Positions 11,700 to 22,673 of a stretch of DNA of 64,000 bases are shown one piece after another; the stretch's first letter is position 1; every line of letters begins with the position of its first letter. Source of the stretch: Diphasiastrum complanatum (taxonomy: Eukaryota > Streptophyta > Lycopodiopsida > Lycopodiales > Lycopodiaceae); assembly GCA_029204225.1 (NCBI GenBank), contig CM055098.1, positions 326,501 through 390,500 on the forward strand. The letters are read 5' to 3'. Position numbers and translations under genes: made by a program. The notes beneath the pieces are model-generated. The model was not told the origin of the DNA. It worked only from the letters and a program-made list of their open reading frames with translations, and ran no database searches.

Positions 11700-12470
11700 T
11701 ACTTCTAGAGCATATTTGGCAAATTGAGGCCAACTTTGTTTTAGACTTAGAGTTTGACTTTTCAAAGTTCATTAGTCTAAATTTCATTTGAATAAAACCT
11801 TTTTGAAAGTGTGGAAAAGTTAGAAGTCGAATTTGAGTAGATTCAAATTTGAATGTTGGGTACTTTGAATCTAGACCCAAAAATAGTGGGGTTAGCATTT
11901 TGGTGGGAAAGCCACATGGCCAAATAGGGTTTGAACCTACTATAAAAGGATGTAACTCGTAAAGAGACATATCTTCTGTCTTCTTTATCTCATTTCATGC
12001 TTATACATGGTCTACTATCCATTGGTGCACTATACTTGTGATTGCATGCAATTCTATGTGTAGAATGATCTATATTTGCTATTTTTATTTCACACATGTG
12101 AAATACAGTAGCTTGTTGGTTTTGTACGGACAGCAATAGTACTTTATCATTTGATTCATGTTTAATTAAGTTCTATTAGATTTTGCATCTCATTTTGTGT
12201 GTAGATGCTGATTTTTCTACATTGGTGAGATTGGTAGAGTATCTTCTTTTGTAACCCAAGATCTTTTTGTGGATTGGATCATCAATGATCTAAAATCCTT
12301 CACATAATCCACACATGTGAAGAATAGTAGATTGCTGCTATTGTACGAACAAGGATAGTACCTTATTGTATTTTGATGTTCATGATCAGATCTAAGTGAT
12401 TTATGCAAGATTAGCATGCTAAAATTGTTGATTTCTACCTTCTAGCTATTTCTAGATGTGTTGATCAAAT
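11700..12470 (+). repeat. Copia LTR (C1), plus orientation
   Basis: It shares TTTGGCAA-TTGAGGCCAA, TTAGACTTAGAGTTTGACTT and GCTTATACATG blocks with the two C2 LTRs in reverse orientation. A TATA box (TATAAAAG, 11941-11948) sits mid-element, and CACACATGTGAA occurs downstream near 12090 and 12310. Borders are approximate. Confidence 0.65.
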
Positions 12471-12540
12471 AGGCCCAAGATCAAAGATCCATTAAGTGCA
12501 TTTTGGATTATAACTTTTCACACATATCACATGTCTCAGT

Positions 12541-13024
12541 GGGTGTCGATAGATACATATCCTTACTAGGCATCCTGAATCCTGAATCCAAATTTCTCAA
12601 GAATGTGTGCAAATACCTATGTTGGCTTAGAAAGAATGTCTTCTTGGTTCGATTGAAGGATTTGATTACCAAGTAGCTAGTCATCTTAAAAGAGGACAAG
12701 GATGATGCTCCACAAGAAATCATTCATGAGGATCAATTCCATGAAGAAGAGCATGATCAAACTCCCATCTATGAGCCTAGGGGGGAGGTGTTTGCTGATT
12801 GGAGCTACGAAGGAAAAACATGTGGAAACAAGAGACAATATTTGGGCACTTCTTGGGATACCTACTCACCAAGAAGTGTATCACCTGAATTAAAAGTACC
12901 TAAGTGGTATGAGAACATCATGAAAGTTGATAAGAGATACCTCCATTTGAAGTCTTCAATGAAGAAGTCACATAAGAAAGCACCATCTTTGCTTCTCCTT
13001 GATGAAACAAGATCATCCACATGA
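12541..13024 (+). pseudogene. Unidentified relic reading frame
   Basis: One frame runs about 160 codons with a single stop near 12675: NPESKFLKNVCKYLCW, LVRLKDLITK, then an acidic part (EDKDDAPQEIIHEDQFHEEE), then FADWSYEGK and KVPKWYENIMK. I do not recognise the family. Acidic linker plus PxWYE resembles the region upstream of some retroelement polymerases, which is only a guess. It ends where antisense copia sequence begins. Confidence 0.35.
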
Positions 13025-13577
13025 ACAAGATAAGAAAATTGATGAGAAGTAGAACACCTTGGCAATAGCTCTCCATGTGCTTGTACCAAATCACCATCTT
13101 TAGGAGCCTTACCATCATAGAACATAGGTTGACAAATTCCAATTGCCTTCTCATCCTTGAGATGATCCAAGCTCCTCTTGACCACACTTCCACAAGGATT
13201 AGATTCCAACTTGAAGAGATTCCCACATCTAGTCCCTCTTGCTACCACGTCACCATCCCTCTTAACCAAGCAAGCATATTTTCAAAATCAACTTGGAAAC
13301 CATCATTTAGCATCTTGCCAACACTAATGAGATTCATAGTGAGATTAGGCACAAAAAGTACATCTTCAAGAATTATAGTGGATTCAACACTAATTGGAAC
13401 ACTACCAATTCCTTCTATCTTGCATTCACCATCAACGAGAATGAAAATAAACTTTCTAGAACCATTGTAAGGTGCAAGATGAGTGAAAGACTTTCTTGAA
13501 CTAGTCATATGAGCCAACGACCCACCTGACGTGCACCATCGTTGATCTGTGTGACTCAAGAGCGGACGGCTTTCCAC
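13025..13577 (-). pseudogene. Copia protease/pre-integrase fragment
   Basis: On the minus strand, LAHMTSSRKSFTHLAPYNG, IEGIGSVPISVES, LEDVLFVPNLTMNLISVG and GTRCGNLFKLES follow in the order of the stretch after the copia protease active site and of the gag-pre-integrase domain. A frame change occurs near 13270 and the DSGAS core is not intact. Integrase and RT are missing. Confidence 0.8.
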
Positions 13578-14122
13578 AATTCTACGCGTTGATCATGGGC
13601 CTTTGAAGCACTAGGCACTTCGGGCCGCTAACATGTTAGCTGAATTGGGCGCGCGCGAGGTCCCGCGACCTCTTCTCCTCTTCTCCACGCGACCTCTCTC
13701 TCTTCATGATGGATCTTCCTTTCTCTTCACAAGCTATGACTGTTGCATGTGGATCGATCTAGCTATTCTCTTTCTCCACGGCTAGTCGTGGCCTCCTTGC
13801 TGTTGGGTTGCACTACCAGGGCGCCCATCCTCAGCAACTTACAGCTCTGAAAATGTCCTCCTATAAGGAGGTTCCACGATTTTGCTCTTTGAAACCCCAT
13901 CAGCTTTGAAGAGAAGAATATTTTGGGCTTTACTCAGGCTTTTTTTGAGCTTTCACTTTTTGCTTGCCCTCTGATTCAGCTGACAATCTCTTGCCTCTGA
14001 ATCTTCTTACAGTTTTGAGCTATTTCACAAATCTCCACAGACTCGGTTTTGTGCTTCCTAGCTAGCAAACTGTCATGAATTCGCAGCTCTCTGTTCTTGT
14101 CCGGTGATTCAAGCCACCAAGG
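13578..14122 (-). other. Untranslated leader of the minus copia relic
   Basis: Between the primer-binding site and the protease fragment there is no recognisable gag, only GC- and CT-rich sequence (GGGCGCGCGCGAGG near 13645, CTCTTCTCC runs). Gag has been deleted or replaced. Confidence 0.4.
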
Positions 14123-14135
14123 GGCTTTGATACCA
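14123..14135 (-). other. Primer-binding site, initiator tRNA-Met type
   Basis: Read on the minus strand, TGGTATCAAAGCC matches the common copia site TGGTATCAGAGC with one change. It lies beside the LTR fragment at 14142-14275, as expected for an element reading leftward. Confidence 0.75.
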
Positions 14136-14141
14136 AGTTAA

Positions 14142-14275
14142 GAAACACAGTTTAAACACCTGACCGGATCAATCACCACAGCACAACGTCAAGTGCAACA
14201 AGACAAGACAACAAAATTGCTCTCAACATATTGTATATTCAACTAACTGAGTAAGTACAAAGATAAGTTGCTTAA
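14142..14275 (-). repeat. Truncated copia 5' LTR (R-U5 part)
   Basis: The 130 bp next to the primer site include ACTTACTCAGTTAG and a terminal T-rich part on the minus strand. It breaks off into RT of Ty3 copy A2. The U3 promoter is missing. Confidence 0.5.
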
Positions 14276-15300
14276 AAGCACTCAAAGGGCTCGTAAAAGA
14301 AAGATGGATGGGTGCCCGGAGCCCGGAGGATGGGTGCTTTGGTAAGGGCTTCTTTGAGTTGATTGAAGGCGATGCGTTGTTCATCCGTCCATTTGGGAAC
14401 TACAACTACTTTGTAGATTAAGCGGGCTTTGTTAGTGAAACCGAAAATAAAGCACCGATAATAGATGGTGTGGCCAAGGAAGGAGTAAATTTCACGTATC
14501 GTACGCGGTTCCGATAGATTTTGAATGATAAGGTTTTTTTCAGGATCAGTGGCAATGCCATTTCGTGAGATAATATGTCCTAACACAATACCATGGGTTA
14601 CCCAAATCTGGCATTTTTCAGGATTAAGAGAGATATCGAAGCGTTGACATTGGATAAAAAAAAATTCGAGCACAGACAGGTGACGTATTTCTTCGGAATG
14701 TGTTCCTAAATCATCCAAGTAAACTTCTAAGATATCGCCCATTTGCTGAGAAAAGGCCGCTTGCATAACACGTTGGAAGGTGCTAGGAGCATTGCAGAGC
14801 CCAAAAGACATGACTCTCCAGCAGAAGGTTCCCCATTCTGTGGCAAAGGCGGTTTTGTGTTGATCTTCTTCAGCGATTTGGATCATATTATATCCGCTAA
14901 AGCCATCTAAGAAGGAGTAAGCCTCATCTCCTGCTAGATTTTCTAAGATGGATTCTTTGAAAGGTAATGGAAAATGATCTCGTTCAGTGACGGCGTTAAG
15001 TTTCTTAAAATCGACACAAATCCGAAGTTTTCCATTTTTCTTGGGGACGATGACAATTGGGGAGACCCACTCAGTATGTTCAATTTCATATATAAATCCT
15101 GCATCTAAAAGATGTTGTAATTCTTCTTTGATCTTGGCCTTATAGATGGGATTGGATCTGTATGAACGACTCGCAGTGGGCCTTGCACCCGGTTTAAGTG
15201 GGATACGATGCACAACTACTTGGGGTGAGACACCTTTCATGTCTTTGTATGTCCAGACAAAGATATGTCAATATTTTTGCAGGAGCTTTTCAAGCCGTCT
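14272..15300 (-). pseudogene. Ty3 relic A2: reverse transcriptase
   Basis: A 322-codon frame starts at 15240 and has the RT motifs in order: AGFIYEIEHTEWVSPIVIV, KLRICVDFKKLNAV, DHFPLPF, FLDGFSGYN (catalytic Asp), FGLCNAPSTFQRVM, VYLDDL (catalytic pair), GHIISRNG and the connection region. The frame continues upstream without a Met (VWTYKDMKGV), so 15240 is not the natural start but an internal Met in a polyprotein. It is cut at 14272 by copia LTR sequence, losing RNase H and integrase. FxLPF and FGLCNAPSTFQR mark the Athila/Tat side of Ty3. Confidence 0.9.
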
Positions 15301-16930
15301 TCGTTGTTCGCGATTGAGATGAGCTCCGATGTGGACAAGATATTCGTTGGTTTCATTTGGCTCACTCAGGGAAAGGGTTATGGTTTGTGCAGGGCCTTCA
15401 TAGGGTGAATTACCAATGGGCTCATGTTGAGATTGGGATAATTTGATTGTGACATCCTCGATCGTATAGTCCTCAAAGTATGCAGAAACATCATGGGCTG
15501 GAGATTCGAGGGGGGCCTTGTCTTTATCTTGCCGAGATGGTGCTTTTTCGGGGATGGGTGTAGGGCTGGAGGCAATCTCAAGAACTTCCCGAACAGTTGT
15601 GAGGTCATCCAGTGGTTGAATTTGAAGTGTTTTTTCGTTTTCTCTTTCATAGTATGACCACGTAGTTGAGGGTTTGGTGGTGGAGAGACAGTGGGTATGT
15701 CATGGAGGATCTCGTCACCAATTTGAAAGATAGTCTCCTCCTCACAGAGATCCCATGGATAGTGTGGGCATTTGGGATGGTAGAATTTTGTCTCAGGTTT
15801 TTCACTTGCAACCTTGGCAACTGATTCCACCTTGGAAGCATGTTGCGGATAGGTTTTCGAAGGAAGTGCTTCCATATAGTTGAGGCTCTGAATATCAGAG
15901 ATGTCCATATCTTCTAGGCAATTCTGAATTCATAAGACGTTCTCGTCATCAATGAATAAATCGTCTGATTCATTAGTAGGTAGCCATGCAACATCTAGTA
16001 GCTCATCATGGTGTGGAAGAATATCAATAAAATTGATATTGATGATGGGTGTATCCAGATCAGGTAATTGGTCGTGATCGATCGGGTGTGGAGAGGTACA
16101 ATTATCCTAATGTTGAGCACAGTAATCAGCATTCAGACAATCAATGGTAGCTAGACTATGACTCCAATTTATGATATCAGTAGATTTAACATAATGACCT
16201 TTTTCGTGGCTGGAATGGTATGGCTCAAATACTGAGTTGGTGGTTGAGGATTCCTCATCATGTATGCGTGCAGGTTTGAGTTTACTCGTTGAGTCAATTG
16301 TGACAGATATTAACCCCGGAACCTCCATCAAGTACTGCTAAAACTTCACGGGATTGATGATGGGTAGCTGGGATTTTGATGTTGCCTCATTCGTTGAGTG
16401 GATTGGTTAGATGTAAGGGCATTTCAGGCAACTCATCAATAGTGGTGGTGGTATTGGATTGGATCCGTTGTTTCCACTGGCCAGCATGCTTCCAGAAGAC
16501 ATGGAAGGGAAGAGTGACATTGGCTTGTAGTAAATCTCCCCAAACTTCGGTACCTTCAAGGGTTTTGCTTTCAAAGGGCTTGTGAGGTACTTTATGGGAA
16601 GAGGAAGAGTGTTGGTCGGCATTACAGATCTGCTGGCGATATTCATAATGCAGCCGAATTTCTTCAGATGGGTGGGGATAAACTATCGGGGTTGAATCAT
16701 CACTTGGAGGAACAACCTGCGGTTGAGTTTTGCTGGGTGCAAGTGTAGGGGCTTGGCATTGGGTTTGTGCCCGAGTCAAGACCCAAGCAGGATGAGTTTC
16801 AACTGGTAAAGTTTCTACTTGCACTGAACAGACTGGAGCAGCAGGTTTGGATCGGGATGGGCAGTCCTTTACGTGATGTTCAATACCACAATTTTCACAA
16901 GCTGGAGGGAAACGGAGTTTATCTAGGTAA
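15301..16930 (-). pseudogene. Ty3 relic A2: gag zinc knuckle, broken protease, linker
   Basis: On the minus strand a zinc knuckle CENCGIEHHVKDC (16861-16899) has unusual CX2CX3HX4C spacing. A Pro/Gln-rich stretch and DLLQANVTLPFHVFWKHAG follow. The protease reaches AVLDGGSGVNI near 16320 and then jumps to the post-protease region (KPARIHDEES). Compared with A1 about 90 residues are missing, including LLGHQW. The linker at 15378-15908 has MDISDIQSLNYMEAL and EEETIFQIGDEI. The capsid part of gag is absent: only about 325 bp separate the knuckle from the primer site. Confidence 0.8.
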
Positions 16931-17223
16931 CGAATACTGGGATGTTTACCTACACAAATAGATCAAGGTCTATTAGGGCTGTATACTTGTTTGGTTGTGA
17001 AAAAGGTCATTTGGGTCAGTTCTTTTGAAGAAAATGCCCAAGTTGACTCTTTTGTTGCTTTCCCCCGGTTTGAGAAGTTGCTCCGTAGCTCGTGTAGGAC
17101 CTAGAGAGACAACGCATGCAGTTTGTTGGTAGATAGAGATAAGCACACAAGCAAACATACAACACGAAAGCAAGAAATAAAAGAAAGAAAGGAGAAGAAG
17201 CTAGGTAGAAAAATACTTAAAAA

Positions 17224-17238
17224 GCGACAACGGCGCCA
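17224..17238 (-). other. Primer-binding site of A2, tRNA-Asp type
   Basis: The minus strand reads TGGCGCCGTTGTCGC, matching the complement of tRNA-Asp's 3' end over its first 11 bases. One base separates it from the LTR. Confidence 0.8.
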
Positions 17239-17239
17239 A

Positions 17240-17942
17240 TGTTGGAAGTATTTCTAGTGAGTGTGGTGGCTAGATCTACTTACGGGTGTAGTATAGGGAT
17301 GTAGAGATTCGTCCACTTTTTAAGTTTCTACAAAAGCTTCAACAGAAATATGAAGGAATGAGAGCACTAAGGCTTACCCAACTAGTGCCCGAAACGAAAA
17401 TAAACTAATTAGTAACAACAATGAAAATCCTTGCTAAGGCTTACCCAACTAGCAAGGTGACTAGACTAATCCTAGATTAACACCCGAAGGGTAATAAAAT
17501 GAGATTGTGGCTAATACTAAACAAATAAGCAATAATGAACATGCCACAATAAAATTGATGAAAAGGAGGCAAGAGGAGGCCCGAGCACCTTCCCTCAAGC
17601 TATGCACTTTTCCAAGGGAAACACGAATGAAATAGAATGATAATTCTCCAAAATAGAGAGCAAGATAGCTTAATCTCAAAAGTGTCATTTACAATGCAAA
17701 TACCTCTCCTTTTATGGCAAGGAGGGTCTTTTGTAAGTGTCTACCAACTTATGGGACTAATCTGTTTCTAGCCTTTCTAGAACTTCTAACTTAGGATTTA
17801 GAATTTCAATTTTCTTAACTTAGGACAACTTAAGATAAAATATTTCCAATCGTAAGTTTCCTAAGTCTAAGTTCTAAATCTAAGTGTAAGCTATTTTATT
17901 ATTATTTAAGCTTCTACTCATGGACTTACAAAACACATGCCA
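17240..17942 (-). repeat. 5' LTR of A2
   Basis: In element orientation the LTR starts TGGCATGTG and ends ACTTCCAACA, directly before the primer site. A TATA-like CATAAAAGG sits at about 17708-17717. Its outer end sequence (CTTACAAAACACATGCCA) recurs at 17979-17996, so a short duplication lies just outside. No 3' LTR remains. Confidence 0.7.
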
Positions 17943-18033
17943 TGGCTTGCAGTTTATTGACGAATACTCATATGTGGTCTTACAAAACACATGCCACGAA
18001 ATTTTTTTATTTTTTTATTTTCTCTGTGTTAGC

Positions 18034-19540
18034 ACAGTTGCTAACAGATGTATTAGCAACTATTGACTGTCAGGCATGTCAATATGAATCAGATCCGGAA
18101 CCCAGTACATCTTCACCCAAGTGTTACACTATGGACACACCAATCACATTTGGGGTGAATATGATAAACGTAGCATGGATGTCAGGGGAACCTATTGAGA
18201 ACCCGGGGGATGATGATCTAGTCCCTTGGCAACATGCTCTAACTTATAATAAGGAGATTGAACTGACTGATGAACAGGTCCTACACCACATGGACCCAGA
18301 TCGTTACGGAACCAAGAAAGTACCAACTCAACCACCGCAAAAGTCTGCTATGGCAAAAATCTCAAGTATCGATCCACCCAAGGCACTTGTGAATAAGAAG
18401 AATCAGTTGAAGCAACGCTATAACCAGGTGATCCGATGGAGTGATCTACCCGAAGAGGCGATAGCTATAGTGGATGTTCATATTTGCAACCACAAGGCAA
18501 ATGTCAGGGCAGTCCCGATGAAAGACAACAAGGATGAACCCACCAAAATGACAAAAAAGAGCAAAAAACAAGGTGTTGGACTCCTTGAAGTCAATCAAGA
18601 TAGATCAGATACAACGTCATCTTCTACACAAGTGACAAAAAATCAAAAAATGACCAGTCGGGCTAAGATCAATATGCTGAAGGAGGAATCTCGACGAGCG
18701 CCAGTTCACGAGATGCTTGAGACTTTCAAAAATTATACCTTGGATGATGTGGTAATCATGATGCCGCAAGCCCAAAGAGAACTTGATCAAAGTCAGGCAC
18801 CAGCGGAACAAGTCTTTGAGGGACCTGCGCGAACATAGCCAATGAATCTTTCCGAGCCAGATGAAGAAGAAAAGATAGTGCATGTGGGAGAGCAGTTTAC
18901 ACCCACACAATTCAAGAGACTACGATCGTTGTTGGTGGAGTATAAAGACTGTTTTGCCTGGAGTTATAGTGACCTGAAGGGCATTCCACCAACAGTAGTC
19001 CAACACACCATACCCTTGGTGGAAGGAGCAGTCCCCAAGGTAAGCCGTTATTACCGCTGCAACCCGAATTATACAAAGCTGATCAAGCAAGAGTTGCAGA
19101 AGCTGACGGATGCAGATTTCATCTATGAAATTGAGCACATGAAATGGGTATCACCGATAGTTATAGTACCCGAGAAGAACGACAAAATGCGGATATGTGT
19201 GAATCTGAAGGCGCTCAATGCAGTCACTAAAAAGGATCATTTTCTTCTACCATTTACGAAAAGTATCCTTGACAGAGTAGCTGGCGCCGAAGCCTACAGT
19301 TTTCTAGACGGCTTCAACGGCTACAACCAGGTGAAGATAGCCCAACGGGACCAGCACAAGACAGCATTTGCCACGGAATGGGAAACCTATGCCTATAAAG
19401 TGATGCCATTCGGACTTTGCAATGTCCCAAGCACCTTCCAGCGAGTCATGCAGGCGGCATTCAAAGATTTTCTGCAAAAATTTCTGGAGATTTTCTTGGA
19501 CGATCTGTGCGTGCATGGACTAGACTCAGAACACCAATTT
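18034..19540 (+). pseudogene. Ty3 relic B2: linker and reverse transcriptase
   Basis: Homology to B1 starts abruptly at about 18034 (LATIDCQACQYESDPEPSTSS), so the 5' LTR, gag and protease are lost. One frame then runs to about 19540 with a single stop at 18836. It has YKDCFAWSYSDLKG, the RT motifs DADFIYEIEH, KMRICVNLKALNAV, FLDGFNGYN, FGLCNVPSTFQRVM and IFLDDLCVHG, and ends at a frame change after the catalytic pair. This is the best preserved RT of family B in the window. Confidence 0.85.
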
Positions 19541-20640
19541 GGAGAAGGTGTTACAAAAATGCCGCGACTACTAGATCTCCCTGAATCCAGAAAAATGTCA
19601 ATTCTGGGTGACACATGGCTTGATTCTCGGCCATATAGTGTCAAGACACGGGATCGCCACAGATCTATCAAAGATCAGGATCATTGTTGATCTACCACCA
19701 CCGGGGACGATCCACGAAGTCTACATCTTCATGGGTCACGCTAACTATTATAGGATCTTCATTCTTGATTTTGCAGAGTTAGCCCGACCAATTTACAAAC
19801 TCACGACGGATCCACATTGGAATGAGGAAGCCCTAAAGGCTTTCCAGAAGCTTAAGGATGCATTGGTTTCAGCACCAATCTTATGCCCACCCAATTGGTT
19901 CATTGAGTTTCACGTGCATACGGACGCATCGAAGTATGCAGTTGGAGCAGTCCAGGTGAACACAAAAAGGATTTTCCAATCCGATTTGCAAGCCAACAAC
20001 TCAGTGATACCGAAATGAATTATTCAACCACAAAGCAAGAAGCACTGACAATGATCTATGCGGTTAAGAGATTTTGACACTACCTAATGGCCACACATTT
20101 TGTTTTTTATATGGACCATCAACCCTTGCTCTATCTCGTTAATAAAACTTGCAACACCGAAAGAATCACCAGATGGCTACTTTTGTTGTTGAAATTTAAT
20201 TTTCAAATAGTAGTTCGCAAGGGAAAACAACACTACATGGCAGATCATGTGTCACGAATCAAGGAAAAGGAGATTGCAACCCAACCCGACGATGAGCTGG
20301 CAAATGTTGCCTTATTTTACGTGGACACAGTACCAGAATGGGCTGCCGACATTGTTGAATATCTAATGCGGGGCCAACCAGACAAATCACTACCAAAGAC
20401 GGAACAGTGGAAATTGATCTTGAAGGCTAGACCTTATCAGCTGATTGCTGTCCAGTTGTATCGAAAAGGACCCGACAGAATTCTTCGGCGTGTATTCTTC
20501 CTCATGAAGCCACCCAGATCATTTTGCTTTCACATGAAGGCATGGGTGGAGGCCATTTTGCATCCGACATTACAGTTTGCAAGATCATGCGATCAGGATG
20601 TTGGTGGCCAACGATTCATAAGGATATAGAGGAATATCTG
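19541..20640 (+). pseudogene. Ty3 relic B2: RT end and RNase H
   Basis: After the frameshift, THGLILGHIVSRHG and GHANYYR continue RT. VHTDASKYAVGAV (first RNase H Asp) appears near 19920, and YSTTKQEAL with FYMDHQPLLYLVN in another frame near 20030-20130. The frame at 20087-20629 ends RNase H (GKQHYMADHVSR) and enters the integrase zinc-binding region, where another shift occurs. At least three frame changes make it inactive. Confidence 0.8.
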
Positions 20641-21507
20641 AAAAAGTGCGATGTGTGGTAAAGGGCAAGAAGGCCAACGAGATTGAATTATGACCTACTG
20701 CACCCGGTCTTAGCCCAAGCACCATTCAAAAAGTGAGGATTGGATTACATCGGTCCAATTCACCCTGCAGCAAGGAGTTCCCAGGTTCGATACATAATCA
20801 TAGCCACAAACTACCTCACCAAGTGGGTCGAAGCCAAGGCAGTAAGAGTAGCTGATGCTAGGACCACTGCCAAGTTCCTTTATGAAAATATCATTGTGCA
20901 CTTTGGATGTCCCGTAGAGCTAGTCATCAATCGCGGAAGCCATTTCATCAATGAGACCATCAAGGTCTTGTTGGAAGAATTCTTTGTGATCCACAGAACC
21001 AGTACACCTTATTATCCTCGTGGTAATGGGCAAGCAAAATCATCCAATAAGATCATGTGTAGCATGCTCACAAAAATAGTTGAAGCTAGCAGATCAGATT
21101 GGGAACACAAGCTGCATGCTGCATTGTGGGCATTCAGGACAACATATAAAGGAAGCACTGATCAAACACCCTTCCAATTGGTATATGGTCAGGATGTTGT
21201 GATGCTAGTAGACTTTTTAGTTCCTTCATTAAGGATTGCCACCACGCAACGTCTTAATGAGTCCAAATCTCTACAACTATGCCACGAAGCTCTGCGTAAA
21301 CTCTGTGAAACACGCTTACTAGCTGTGCATGCATTGGCAGCTGAAAAGGAAAGACGCAAAGCATGGCATGATCGCAGATTACAAAAGAAGGATCTTCGCT
21401 CCAGAGATGTGGTCCTGATGTATAAAACCAAGGCGATCAAGGGAAAGTTAAAATTCACAGGCGAAGGTCCTTATCGGATCAAGGAAATCTTAATCATGGA
21501 GCCGTGA
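20641..21507 (+). pseudogene. Ty3 relic B2: integrase with mutated catalytic triad
   Basis: GLDYIGPIHPA (first Asp), TNYLTKWVEAKAV, CPVELVINRGSHF, TPYYPRGNGQAKSSNK and GEGPYRIKEIL give a complete Ty3 integrase core plus C-terminal GPY-like motif. The second catalytic Asp is Asn (codon 20929-20931) and the Glu is Lys (21037-21039). They are the expected 35 residues apart, and both are single G-to-A changes. Protein of this sequence could not integrate. No chromodomain follows. Confidence 0.85.
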
Positions 21508-22413
21508 ATTTAGAAAAGCTAGATGGGACACCATTCGATACACCCATCAACGGTAGCCGGTTGCACAAGTATTGGCCACCATAGTAAGAGAGATCCAGAT
21601 TGCTGATGGCACGTTACGAAAAGCTATTTAGCTAAACCATCACCACTAGATCTAGGAAGATCAAGCCAAATTAAGCTAGATCCATCAAGATTCGGCCAGA
21701 TCTGGCAAGATCAAAAAAATCCATCAGAATCCAATGAGGGATCCAGATAGGATCAAGAAGGAAACAGATCATCAGATTGACTGATGAATCTGTTACCAAG
21801 TATCCATTAGAACTTTCAGAGAACTACCAATAGTTAGATCAAGCCTGGATGAAGCTGATTACCAGTTTACAGAAGTTAAAAATCATAAAATCTCGAGATC
21901 TCGTCCAACACTCTGAAAGAGCACTTTTTTCATGATTTTTTGAGATTCCCTGGGAGATAGCTCTTGAAACTTGGACAGTCACCAGATCTGACCCACATGC
22001 ATCCATGAAAATCTCTGCGAGAGTTCCTGATGGAGGAATCACCATTTTTTAGTGTGTGCGAGGGTTCCCAGAAGCTGAATTTTTAGAACCCTTGTAGAGC
22101 ATCAAGATCATCTTACCAACCCTCGCAAGGTGCCTAAATGGAATCAGAACAGTGAAATTAGCCTGGCTACATGGTTTGATCTTGAAAATCCAATCATAGA
22201 AACAAGTTGTGTGAGTGATCACTTCCTACGAGAGTTGAGCCCTCGTAGACAACCTGAACCCTTGCAGAACCTTCACATAGCAGTCAAATTACCTTCTGAA
22301 CTCTCGTAGACTTCCCTGAGGTCTTAGAATTTTGTGAAGAAGGTGTCTACCAAAATCTGGGTGGAATTGAGCAAGGGAATGTGGATTTCACCTAATACGC
22401 ACTCTAAATTCCG
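21508..22413 (+). other. Non-coding spacer between integrase and 3' ORF of B2
   Basis: No frame is supported. Two repeat textures occur: a GATC-rich stretch (21645-21780) with many AGATC or GGATC words, and an array of eight degenerate AACCCTYGYAGA words (22016-22310), five direct and three inverted. It lies just upstream of a TATA box, so a regulatory role for the downstream ORF is possible. Confidence 0.5.
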
Positions 22414-22423
22414 CTATATAAGG
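22414..22423 (+). promoter_or_regulatory. Possible internal promoter (TATA box)
   Basis: CTATATAAGG lies 251 bp before the first ATG of the 3' ORF and outside any LTR. A pyrimidine-rich stretch follows, as in plant 5' leaders. No transcript evidence is available. Confidence 0.4.
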
Positions 22424-22673
22424 GCTGAATTTGAGTCATTTGTGACCTTTGCTAGCGAAGCTCTGCCAAAATTTACGCTGAAATTACCAAGTTCTCCGTT
22501 TGCGACCAAACTTTCTACCATCTATCCTCTGCTCATACGGAACACCGATCTGCACTCTGAACTACAATACTTGTCATCCAACACTCATAATTCACAATTT
22601 TTGTCGTTTCCACACCTCTTTACCTTTTCCACCGTTTTTCCTACTTTTTTGACCTCTAATCATCACTGCTAAT

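Noticed and set aside
22334-22672. 112-codon frame before the 3' ORF of B2
   Set aside because: It spans the TATA box and pyrimidine-rich leader and shows no protein-like motif.
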